Of a stretch of DNA of 64,000 bases, positions 24,058 through 37,300 are shown piece by piece. Every line of letters begins with the position of its first letter. Within the stretch, counting starts at the first letter, position 1. The notes beneath the pieces were generated by a model. That model saw nothing but the letters and a program-made list of their open reading frames with translations. It did no database searches and was not told where the DNA came from. This DNA comes from Dreissena polymorpha (taxonomy: Eukaryota; Mollusca; Bivalvia; Myida; Dreissenidae), in NCBI RefSeq assembly GCF_020536995.1, contig NC_068366.1:18415281-18479280 (forward strand), read 5' to 3'. A program made the translations under genes and the position numbers.

Positions 24058-27000
24058 TTTAATAATTATAATAGTAATTATTATAATAATAATAGCATTA
24101 TTATTGAATCCACGTATTTTTGGTGCTGCACGTAGGTCTAATAAGGACCACCTCTAAGATACCCGCTAAGTACCCGTCTACCACCTATGTCCTGAACGCG
24201 TTTGTGACAGATGTGGATTCCTGTGGCACCTATTCCGTCTGCCCTTTGTTTCTCCACGTTACATACGTCAATTACGTAAGTTTATATATTTAAATGCATA
24301 CATAAACTGTGGTAATAGCCGTCAGATATATTTCTAACAAAACTCAGACGGGGTTCAGCAATTAATATAAAAATGTAGTCCGGTTAAAAAAAAATGATCG
24401 TAATAGTACCTTTATGTTTGAATATATAACGAACTATAGGATAAAGCTGAGACTTCATCTAATCTTGTCTTATGTCTTAAAAGGTATAGAAAATTTCAAG
24501 TTGTGTTATAACTGTTTGAATCTTTGCATAATCACACAACAACATACTTATAAATACTGTTCGAGTATGCTTACAAATGCGACAATAGTTACATTGTATT
24601 TTATTGTTCTACCTGCAAAAAAATAAAAAGTTGACAAAGAAAGGTCTTGCAAGTCAATAAACGAACGTTCCGCCCATTCTATGACTATGCGGATAGCTTT
24701 CTACTGGCCCTTACATTTGCCAGTGTAGCTTTCGTGTTACATTGCGTTCGTATTCTAGTGACCATCAAATAAACAATTAATTTGAGTTCGAAATATAAGA
24801 AATAGTTCATTTAAAATTAATGACTTCTAATAATGGTGTCCTGCATGTTACAGCCTTTGAATATTACCAATCTACCAAACACGAGCCCAGTGAAAATACT
24901 GGAGGATGAAGACACCAACATGTTGTTGTACACCATAGAAACATATGACCGAAATCCTGACGACGACGTGCTTTGCTCTGTATCAAATCCAGATGAAAAC
25001 AAACCATTTTACATTGATGAAACTTTCAAAGGCTCTGGAAGTAAGTGAAAAGGAAATTTTTTATAAACATATACTAGCATATTGTAAAAACTTTGCCGCA
25101 TCTATCATATTAAATCCCAGCACATATTAATAACATATTGCACATTTGCTTATATTAAGTTGATTATATAAAAGCTCAGTAAAACTTACAAGTACCTACA
25201 TGTTAACAAAGCAGCGCAATACAAAACAAAACAAAAACACATAATAACTTATCTTGCAGTATTCGTCATCAAGAACCATGTCGCAGGAACCAACACAGAA
25301 CGACAGCTGTCAGAGCCTTCATACACCATCACGATAAGGTGCGTCGACAGCCTGGGGGACGGCGATACTGGAGACCTTTCCATTGATGTCATCCCAAACA
25401 CTGGACCGACCTTGACCACATTAACAGGTATATATTATGATCAGTCTACAAAACAAGTTTTACGCCAAAGTTATTGATTACCGACGATCGGCTGTATTAA
25501 AACCATAAAAATGCTAAAAACCGTATCTGTTTGGAAGGTTTGTGCGTGGTGTTTATAAGCCATTGATAACCAATTGCAATACAAAGCCGTTTTCCCGATT
25601 TCGGATCATGTTATTTGTGTAAAAAAAAATATGTTAACTACTACGTGGATATATTTAATTTTATTTTTGTTAACTGTAACTACGTGGATATATTTAATTT
25701 TATTTTTGTTAACTGTGTATTTAAATTATGATGATTAATTTTAGTAAAAGCTATATGATATATACTTAAAGTTAAACTTCAAACTCCTTAAAACGCAATG
25801 CGGTCTTACATTCATGGAAATGAACCAAATGCCAAAACAAGGTGACAAACAAACACAAACACACCAGACATGACACACACGTACATAACAAGCGCACAAA
25901 ATGAAAAATAACTGAGGTCATCGCCTTCTATCGGTCTATGCAAAAGCGATGGGATTATAAATCGGTTTTATGGAGGTCAAAACATCACACTTAGCCCAGA
26001 GTTATTCTATTACAAAATGACACAACTTACAAACTTATAACACGGAGAACTTTAAAACAAACCAAATACGTTAACTGAATAAATATGAGGTAACCTTATC
26101 GGGAAAACAAGGCAAAAAATACATGGGGAGATTAAACCGGTTTGAATTAGTTTATATTACCATTCCTCCAGGGACCAATTTATAAACAATTGGCTCAGGC
26201 TGTTTATTGTACATTTCATCCCAGTCACGATGCACAAATAAAATATTGAACCTGGATTGATTGCACAAACTCGAGTGCCAGGTTGTTAATTGAACCGTTA
26301 ATACCTGGATCGATTGCACAAACACAAGTACAAGGCTGTTTATTGAACCTTTCATACCCGGCACTATGCACAAACACGTTGAACAGACTGTTTAGTGTAC
26401 CGTTTATCGCAGGAATGATGCCCAATCACGTGTACCAGGTTGTCTATTGAACCTTTCATACCCGGCACTATGCACAAACACGTTAAACAGACTGTTTAGT
26501 GTACCGTTTATCGCAGGAATGATGCCCAATCACGTGTACCAGGTTGTCAATTGAACCTTTCATTCCCGACACGATGCACAAACACGTTAAACAGACTGTT
26601 TAGTGTACCGTTTATCGCAGGAATGATGCCCATCACGTGTACCAGGTTGTCAATTGAACCTTTCATTCCCGACACGATGCACAAACACGTTAAACAGACT
26701 GTTTAGTGTACGGTTTATCGCAGGAATGATGCCCAATCACGTGTACCAGGTTGTCTATTGAACCTTTCATACCCTACACGATGCACAAACACGTTGAGCG
26801 GACTGTTTAGTGTACCGTTTATCGCAGGAATGATGCCCAAACACAAGTACGAGGCTGTTTATTGTAATTTTCATCCATATCAGAAGGCGTTATTCTTTGG
26901 ATAGGTCTGTTTAGTGTACGTTTTATCACAGGCACGTTGAATAGAGACGTTGATCAGTCAACGGTGTTTATGGGGATGACATTACTAACCGAGAGGGCGA

Positions 27001-30000
27001 TGGACGCTGAAGGTGATTCTCTCAACTACACGTGCACAGTTGACAATAGCAACAATCCGCTCACGTGCTTTGTCGGTACGTGCTTCGATAATTTTTACTG
27101 ATTTAACTTATCGTCATGAAATGCTAGAGACGCGATTTTATCAAAACTTTAGTAAATAATTCGAATTTAAAGGAGACATAATATTGTTTGTTCAGTATAT
27201 TAGTTGTGTTTTTATTAAGAATATATCATATTGGATTATACACTACTTTGCACGACATTCTTAGAGTTTTTTGACATAGGTATAATGATGTTTTGAAACT
27301 GAAAACAATTAAAACTATTGTTTCAGACGAATCATTTGTTTTAATCAAACTTCGAAGGAATGTAAGCATCACAACGGAACGAGGAAAGGTTTTCGCTATT
27401 GACGTTTGCGTCGGCGACCCAAAACATCCAAATCACGACTGCGGAAGACTGGAAGTAACGTTCAACTGTAAGTTTTCTTGTAATGCCTTCATTTTATTAT
27501 AAAACATCGCATTGGCTCAAACCGTAAAACATTAATAACCTTAGAGAGTCTCAATCTACTTCATCGGTAAACATTTGCTAAGATAGACCATCGACAATGA
27601 AGCTCTTACATTTAAATGGTGTTTAAACCACCCGAGTTTTAAAGTATTGATTGGTATTTTGTCTTCGAAGGTTCATGTTATGACTGTGTTCTTTTCAATG
27701 GTTTGTTTGATAATTCATTTACTTACATTGTCTTATATCACAACCATAGCCATTCAATAAAAAGAGTCATTGATGGTACGTTATTTATCGGTCTTTTTAG
27801 TTTTTTCGTTATTTTCCCTTGATGTAAATAAATTAATAACACCACGAATTTTTCTAGTGCCAACGGTCAGTACAAAAATTACTTTTGGCATTTTAGTTAA
27901 CTCGGTCAAATCAAGGTCGACCCAAGCGAAAAGATCAAACGTTTAAGACGACCAATTGGACTGCAAAAGCATACTTCATTTTATGCATCTTTATTTCAGC
28001 CTCCAATTCTTACCCGTCCATCATCAATCTCCCATTCGTAAAACATGTACCGGAAGACAGTGTCATAGGGACCGTTCTGTTCACACCGGAAGTAGAGGAT
28101 ATTGACCTTCCTGTGGAACCAAAGACATTCGACATGACCGTGTTACCGGCCTCGGCGTCTGGGTACTTCTCACTCGATAAATCAAGTACGTGCATAACGC
28201 CCCAGTTGGGTATAGACCATTTTCCCACTCAGAAACAGAGTGAAAAACGCTATTTGCAACCAGCATAAAACCAAAACAGTCTGCGAGTTGCATGCCGACT
28301 GTTCAGGTTTTATGATGATTGCTGCTCACCAGTACCTTAAGGTTGGAAATGAAACCCTTCAAACTTGAATCTTGTAAGAAGAAAGGCTTTCATTTAATGT
28401 GATTTTCTAAGCAACTTCAACAGCGTCATAGTGTGTATCTGAGAGGTAAATGGTTAATCTTAACGTACCAGTTAAGTTTTGTGTGTGTCTACTGAGAATT
28501 GAGGTTAGGAGCATTGTTTGAGTCTTCGTTAATTGTATTTAATTGCAAATGTTAAACTTCCATGATCGCGTTTGAAATGTGTAGATGGTCCAAAAGTATT
28601 CGATCTTGAAAATAAGATTTGTCAAACGTGTTAGCATGTAGTTTGACCTGTTCCTCTATTTTGTTATGGTTTGAAATCGTAAAGTAAAAAAAAAACAGTA
28701 GTGTAATTTCAGCGGGAAGCGTAATACTCTCGAAGAAATTGGACTATGAGTCACTGCAGAAATACTCCGTACTGATGAGGGTGCACGATACGTACCTGCG
28801 CAGTCAAAGTTCCAAGGTGCTCGTTATTAACGTCACTGATGTTAACGAGCCGAATAGAATCAGTGCCAAGTTCACAACTAAGACCTTTAAGGAGACAAAG
28901 GTTATAAGTTTCGCTTGTTATTCAATGTGTATGTTATGTTCCTGAAGTAGTATAAAACAAGATTTTGTATACGGATTGCACTCTTGGTGACAGATGTTTC
29001 GACAATTCAACGTTTAATAGTTAAACAGACAATAAAGATATATACATATATATAAGAATATAAAATAAAAACACCATAAATTGTGTATACCTTTTTTCGA
29101 TTCAAAATGATGATTAGTGATAAACGAAAATGGTTTCCAGTCGAATTCCTTTTTCATAGATTTTTATGGCACCCTATTGTAGACAGTCAATTTGTCAATT
29201 ATTTGCTAGTCACTGCAAACGAAATTTGAATATTGTAATTAATGTACTCAGTGTACAAATGTATTGTACGTTTTTTTCATTTTCCAGTTTCGTGCACACA
29301 ATTGTTGATCCAATAGTGTTGGCCATTCTTTGTTTCAGAAAAGGGGAACCAAGTTCGATTTTGAACTCGAATGCTCTGACGAGGATTTTTACGACCAACA
29401 GACCTTGACAATAGTCAGTGGGACTTACAAGGATTATTTTAGGTATTGCGACTGCATGTTAACAAGATGTCATACTAGCACAGCGTTCTTTTCGGTAATT
29501 TCACGTCAGCTGCGTAATTCATGTCCCAACTCGGTTGGGTAAATGTCCTTCAAGGTTCCTTTTTGGCGATGCCTCAGTTTAAGTGACCGTTTCGTTGTTT
29601 TGCTTGTGGTTAAAGGCTATGACGTCATACGTCATTTTCACAGGTGATTAGATTATGGCTATGATATAACTTAATTAATAAAAACATGATATTTTTTGAT
29701 GTTAATTTGATTATTTTTCGTTCAAAATGATGGTTTTCAATGCGGGGAATCATGTGGTCAGAATTGAGAAAACATGGCCGCCGATGCCTCGATAAGATGG
29801 AAAATTTGAGTGTTTAAAAATTAGCACTGTTTAAGTACCAGTTGTTCATGCGGACGCATTGAAACTGGCAAAAAATGGATACATCGATTGCTAATGGCGT
29901 TATTTTCCATGTAAAGTTGAGTTTCGATTGATTTTAACGATTGCTGTTGAGTACGCACATGGCTGTTATACACGGACAACTTCTAGAACAACTGTTGTTG

Positions 30001-33000
30001 GGCACGCACATGTCAAGGAATACTGTTTTCTCCGCCGAATAAGTCTAAAACAACGTCGCATTGGCATGTTCTGGTACATGTGGCGATACATATCTTATGT
30101 GTCCAGCCAAACACACATTTTGGTTGAAAATTGTCATGTTTCTTTTAATGAAAATGTTATAATGACAAGTTTTTTTTTCATAAACTGCAAAACAAAACGA
30201 AACACACAAAACAACTTTCATGTATGCTAAGCATATAATCAACGCAAATAATTATGGAATAGATTTTCCTTGATTCTCTAAGTTTTAACACTTTTCCAAT
30301 AAAATAGTTCAGTTTTAAAACTATCAACTTATTTAAAACTGTTTTCACAAAGTCAGAAGCTCAGGAAAAGTACAATACTGCTCACATAGGCACCAAACAG
30401 TATTGAGAGGGCCTTCGGGGTTTGGAAGTGAACCTTTCGTGTCCTTCATGGTGGGGTATTAAGGAAATTGTTTATAGTATTAATGATAAAATTTATTGAA
30501 GATTAAAAAATAAAATGTATTTAATCAACAAAGATTGTTAATCGAAATTAACATCATCATATATTTCTAGGCAAATCAAGTCTAAGAGTTGGAAAAAAGT
30601 TATAAATAACTGAACATTATTTTTGCATGCCATAGACACACTTCAGTTCTTAAATTCAACTTTCTAATAGACGGAAAAATATGCTGAATATTCTAAATAT
30701 GAATAAATGTAACTGAATTTGACATATTGAACAAGTCAATGTAACAGCATTATACACAACTTTCTCGTATTACTGTAAAGTACTGATACATTACTGAATG
30801 CCAGCTAAAACAATTAAAACATTTTAGATATGTTTTTGTGTATCTGTAAGAGATCATAAGAAATACATAAGATATTAGTTTATTGTTACACTCGGGGGAA
30901 AAAGTAGTTGGTACTATTTACTCTGCATCAAGATTTGGAAACAAATTTGACAACATTTTTAACAATGACTTTTAATGTAACATTATTTTTCAATGTTATT
31001 CCTCCAACTTCTGTTTATAACAGATTAGAATGAAGCCTGCCAAGGTAAGCCGCATCATCATTGCCTGTGCTGTTCTTCATAATCTGCGGTTGATGTGAGG
31101 GAACCAGCAGGTTGCCAAGGGAGATATGTTTAAGGCTGTATCGGATGGGAGAAGAGTTAGAGATACAATTGTCGTAAATTTCTTTACTTTGGAAATTAAC
31201 AGATTAAATATTTAATTTTTTCATTATATTTGTGCTTGTATATCTTGGAGTCATACACTGATAGTTTGGTTCCTTGTTTGTTTAGGTGAGTTTAACAGCA
31301 TTGGAACAACCATTCAAGAAGTGAACACAATTATTATTTCAATGACTATATAATATTTTTGAAACAATGTTTAGGTAAGAACCTCATTTGTACTCACTCA
31401 TTTTTGGATTTTTTTAATGAGAATATCAGTCTGTACTGTGAATTATTACCTAGAACTTTTCGTGTTTGTCTGCCAAGCTGTTCTGTTTGGCATAGTACAT
31501 CTGCATCTCGCTCAGTGACCTGTATATGTTTATATATTTTTGTTTTTCTTGGTTTACTCTATTAACTACTTACACAATTGATAAGCATTGTTCTGAATGA
31601 TTTTGATTATTGATAGCCATCAGCTAATTTATTATGATTATTGTTAAACAATGATCTGATTCTATTGGTTCAGTATGTCCGTTTCATTGTTAGCAAATAA
31701 TTTCAATTTAAAGAATATGGCATTGTCATTATATAGTTTAAAGTAGTTTTTTTAGCTTATATAAATGAAACAAGATCCACGAATAGTTATAAACATACAT
31801 ATATACATAATAAGTCTGAGGCTCTTTCTTGTTACTGTTGCAACTTGGGTGTTCATCTGTATCTGCTGATGCACATCTTGCCTGATCTCTGATGAACATA
31901 CATTACAGAACACAGTTATAGATCTATTATGTTAAAGATCATATTATTTGTTTCATTGAGTCAACTTTGTTAAAGCAAGAGATAATTTGAAGTTTTTATT
32001 TGTTTTATACATGCTGAACAGTAGAGATATAATATTGGAAACTGATTCTTACACTGTTGAAATCGTCAATTATCGAAGTTTGTCTAAACATAATAACATC
32101 TTGGGCAAAATACCACTTTAGCCCCCGCCAGAGGAGTTGATATGCACACGGAATGAGCCCATTGTGTTATTCAGTATGTATTCACACCTCTGGCGGGGGC
32201 TTAAGTGTTATATTGTCAAATCTTGACAAATGAATGAACAGTCAAACCAATACAATTTTCTGATTGTTACCACAATAACAGCTCAATCAGATAATGGCTT
32301 CAGACTGTATGACAGACTTGTTTAACAACGGTAATTTCAAATATAACTTTTTAACCATTTGTTTAGTGGATTAAATAATTGTACCCCACTCTTGATTTTC
32401 CCAACGATGGTAGCTTCCAAGTCCATATTAAACCATCTTGCTATTTTACTATAAATGTCGTGTCCAAAACATATTTGATACGTATTATACGTTATTCTAT
32501 GTCTAATATGGCTTATTTTGCAGTACTAATTCCTAATGTAATAGCTTTTTTAGCAAAGTACTACAGAAATACTTACCTGCGGTCACGCTGGCCTAAACTT
32601 TATATTGCCACTGTAATGAAGTTATAGGATCAAAGCTTATTTATGATTGTTGTTGTAAACTAGTTACCTTGTGAATTGAAATGTGTCTGAGTTGGTGTCT
32701 GTAGCTATAAGGTTTTATGTCTACTTCGATGTTATATGTACAGTCTGTCCTCTATCCGGCTCATGTAAAACGAGTACTGAAAAGAGACCAATGAAACACT
32801 ATCATTTCAATAAAAATATTCTTGATAATACTAACCTCGGACGAAAAAAAAATGCTACTAATCTGCATCATCAAATGTGTTTAGTATATTCACTCGAAAA
32901 AAATATACTTTTTACAAAAATACTTGATGAATTGATCTCTGAAAGCGTAAAACACAGTACACAATCTGTAGGAAATAACATACATTTTCAAGTTGTTTAA

Positions 33001-34267
33001 ATTCATGCCCAATTCCAAATCATATTCATCTTTTATGTTCTGGTCACACACTGTATAGTAATAGGGTAAAATGTTACCCTGTTTTTATAAAGTTTATATG
33101 TACTTGTCCCTTTAGCATGAAAAATTGTTCTGAAAACAATTGAACATTCACTTAAATGACAATATCATGAAGGAATTTCTTTAAGCAAAAAAAGCAATCC
33201 AAAACAAATATAAATAAAACTGTCTGGAGGAAAAGCAACATTTTCAAATACTCGCAAGCCATTACAAAAGGCAGCTACACCTAACGAGGCTAGCCATAAA
33301 ATTCCTATTGAAAATAAAATGTTAATGATCCAGATTGCCTATTATCAGTGCGTTTGCATAAGATATGTATCGCTACATGTATCACAATATGCCAATGCGA
33401 CGTTGTTTTAGACTTATTCGGCGGAGAAAATGTTATTCCTTGACATGTGCGTGCTCAACAACAGTTGTTCAAGAAATTGTCCGTGTATAACAGCCATGTG
33501 CGTGCTCAACAACAATCGTCAAAACCAATCGAAACTCAACTTTACCTTGAAAATAACGCCATAAGCAATCGATGTATCCATTTTTTTGCCAGTTTCAATG
33601 CGTCCGCATGAACAAATGGTTCTTAAACAGTGCTAATTAGTGTGAAAACAGTTATATTATTGTTAGTCCGTGTACAACAGCAATTGACGGTTGAGGAAAT
33701 CGCAAAATATTCCATGAGTAATCTCCACACTCAGACCAACCAGAAGACAACAGTTTATACTCGATGAAACCGCGTCCGGCTGGCCCTATGATAGGCGTCA
33801 TCCGATTGAAAACAAATAAGTAATAAAGAAGATGTACCTGTTGAAACACTCAAATGTTCCATCTTATCGAGGCATCGGCGGCCATGTTTTCTCAATTTTG
33901 ACCACGTGATTCCCCGCATTGGTTTTACTAATGAATATCATAGTCACACGCTAACCATCTTTGGTCATTTGTGCAAAATATATTATGAACATGACATCAA
34001 GTTATTAAATAACATATATTCAATAAGGCTTAAAAAAAGTCTATCAACGTTATTTGATGAAACAGTTGATCTAGAATAGAATATGCATTAGTACATATAG
34101 ACGGAAGCATGTGTTCAAGTTTTGGCACTAGCAGTCTATCAACGCGTACTCAATGTTACGTGTGTACAGGGTCGGGCTACTACGTTGCATTTACAGCAAG
34201 GTACAGTTTAATGTTTACTTCCGAATTCTTCGCGTCAGAAATCCTTAAGAGTACACATACAACAGTA

Positions 34268-34362
<95 letters not shown>

Positions 34363-37300
34363 AAGGTCTCTGCGGTTAAGATAACAATTCCAAATATTCA
34401 ATTATACCATAATGCATATTCCAATTAAGACATCCGTGCAAATTTTCTACAAAACGTGGTCTAACCCAATTCGATTTGACAAATTTAATGTCCGTCGGTT
34501 ATCGAATTAGACAGTTTAGACATTTTACAAAAGGTCGGCCTAATTAATTAACATTAACTTTTTGTAGCAACACTTACAGCAAAATTAACCCGGAGGAATG
34601 GAACTTGGTTATTCTTACACATTATATAGAATTCAAAGTTTCATGTATGTTTAAAGTTTAAACAACACTAAAGAAAGATTTACCTGAGGAAGAATTGTAG
34701 CTTGTTCCTTATTACATATAGCGTTTATATTATACATGTTTGGCAATGTAATCTTTACAAGTAGGGAAATTTGCATTTCGAAGGAGTATGTCCCATACTA
34801 CTTAAAGCGTATTATCTATGTTTGGCAGTTTGAACAATTCGGACAGGAAGATTTACCTGGAGAAGGTGTGGGATTTGGAAGACCCAGTGACTAGACTGCC
34901 CTCCTCCACGATGATTACGGTCCAGTGTGAAGACAGTGCCAACCACACAGCCATTGAGTACCTCGAGTTTGTCATTGAAGACGTTCGAGAACAGAGACCG
35001 GATATATCGTACGCGTTGCCTAGTGGTGAATCTACATTGATTTTACAGGTAAGACTATGAAACTTGGTGTCAGCATTAATGTGTGCGTTTCTTGTGCTCT
35101 TTCAGTGATAACTCGTTGACTATATGAACAGTTAATCGTGAGAACCAAATTACAAACGTTGTGTGAAAAAAAAACAATTATTATATAGAATTCAAACGAT
35201 TGACATTTCTAAACTTGTGTATCTAATTATACGTTATAACTGGAGATTTATGTGTCTTAATAAAGTTAGCATACACGTATTTGACCCACCAAGTGTGAAG
35301 TAAGCCGTTGTGTAATGTACAGAGAACAATCCCAGCAATCTGTTTTCATAATAAATCTATCGTTTCATGTTATCTAAAACCAGAGACGTAGATAACGATC
35401 GTGTTAAAACTGCTAAAACATTCTCATCACAAAACACGCAAAGCACTGCCGTTTATAGCATGTTTTGTAAAGTCGCTAATTAGCTTTAGACAAGCATGCG
35501 AAGCAAACAAAGTTTGTTTTTTTATTTTTGGATTAACCATGATGATAAAAGCAGATATATGTACAACTATACCTAAAAGGTTTTGTGTTGTTTGTGTTGT
35601 TTTTTTTCAGATCAACTCCAGCACACCATTGGCACTGGTACTGCTTACTGTCACGGTCCATTTGAACGCTAATGAGCGAGATATATTTTCCTTCGGAATC
35701 ATCGGCAACGGTCTTGGACGCAAATACTTTCGCATGGAACGAGTATACCCTAGGAAGAGATCCACGGATACGGTTCAGGCACAATTGAAATTGCGGCAAC
35801 CAATGAAGCTTAATTACCATAAGTCATTCTCCTTCAACATAAAGGTAAGTGTGCATGTTGCTCCTCGAAATTTATCTCTCCGTTGGGGTTATTGGTAGAA
35901 TACCTTGCAGATTGGGGCGTCTAGTTAGAACCGTTTTGTTTTTAATCTATCAAAAATTGTGTGCGTCGGGGCGTTGTCCATCGTATTATATGTAGTATGG
36001 GTTTTAAAGTAAAAAAGGAGGGCAACAAAGCATAGATTTTTATCATTAATAGTATTAGTTTAAAACATATTTATTTCAAACAATACATATTGTTATACAT
36101 CGAATTACATACAACATTTATACAGTTAACATGTTTGAATAGGATGGGAACGAAAGACAATGTCTTATATAGTTCTTCTTAAATAATATTAGATTTGACT
36201 AGTGATACAATGCGTAATGGCGGCAGGGATCTAGCTCTGAAGCAGGGATATATCTGTGCGGAGGTCGAATGTTAACCCTTTACCACTTGGATACGTATTT
36301 TCACCCATTTGTAGTCCCTTAGAAAGTTAAATTTAATTAAAAGCTTTCTTACTAGATTGAAGTTTTCAAGGCTTCATCTCCAAACCTTAGATACTGATGA
36401 GCAGCAAACAGCCAAAAATCTGAACAGACTGCCAGTTACTCGCAGGCTGTTCTGGTTTAATGCTGTTTGCACATAGCCATTTTCACTTTGCTTCAAAGTG
36501 GGAAAATGTTAAGTTGGCAGGTTTACTATTCAATATGATAACAGAAATACTAATGCTGACATACGAACATATGACATATGGACACTAAAAAAACCGTATA
36601 AACTTGCCCAGGCTAAATATGATTATTGTAGAAAAAGTTTATAACATACTGGAGTTTATTTTGCTTCTAAATAGGTTAGTGGCTTAATTAAAAGTTTTAG
36701 CTTTGCACAGACGCAGTTTCAACCGCACGCATCATTTGTGTTTCCTTGTCTTCTACAGGTAAGCGATGGCGGCACACCACCGTTAATATCGGCCATTCCT
36801 ATGTCGGTGAACTACACAGCCGACGCGCATGTTCCTAAGGAGGCGGACATTAACAAATGCGTCACGTGCTCACACACCGGAAGAAGCCTGATTGGCATGC
36901 TCGTCGTCGAGTGTCTCATAATTGCTGGGCTCTTTGTACACGGTCTGGTCGCCATGGGAATCATTTGTAAATCGAACAACAGGTAATACCGGTAATTATG
37001 TTGAAGTTCTGAGATTTTTCTGGCGACTATTTATTTACCCAAATGTAAGCGCATTAATTGCTCCGCTTGGGCGTTCAGTGATACGGGGTAAATCATGTGC
37101 ATTGTAAAATAATTTGCCTATTATTTACCTCTGAAATGTAAAACTTTTGATTGAACAATAAAGTCCATTTATTGAATGATGATCATCATTTTGTTTGCTT
37201 CCGGTATTGCTTGCATCTAACATTTTATTGGTAAATGTTTGAAGGTTGTTCAATGTCAATAAGAAAATTCGCCCATGAAAAAATAGATATATATTTACCG

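Noticed and set aside
34109-34401. Ile-Tyr repeat proteins on both strands
   Set aside because: Translation of a (TA)n microsatellite.
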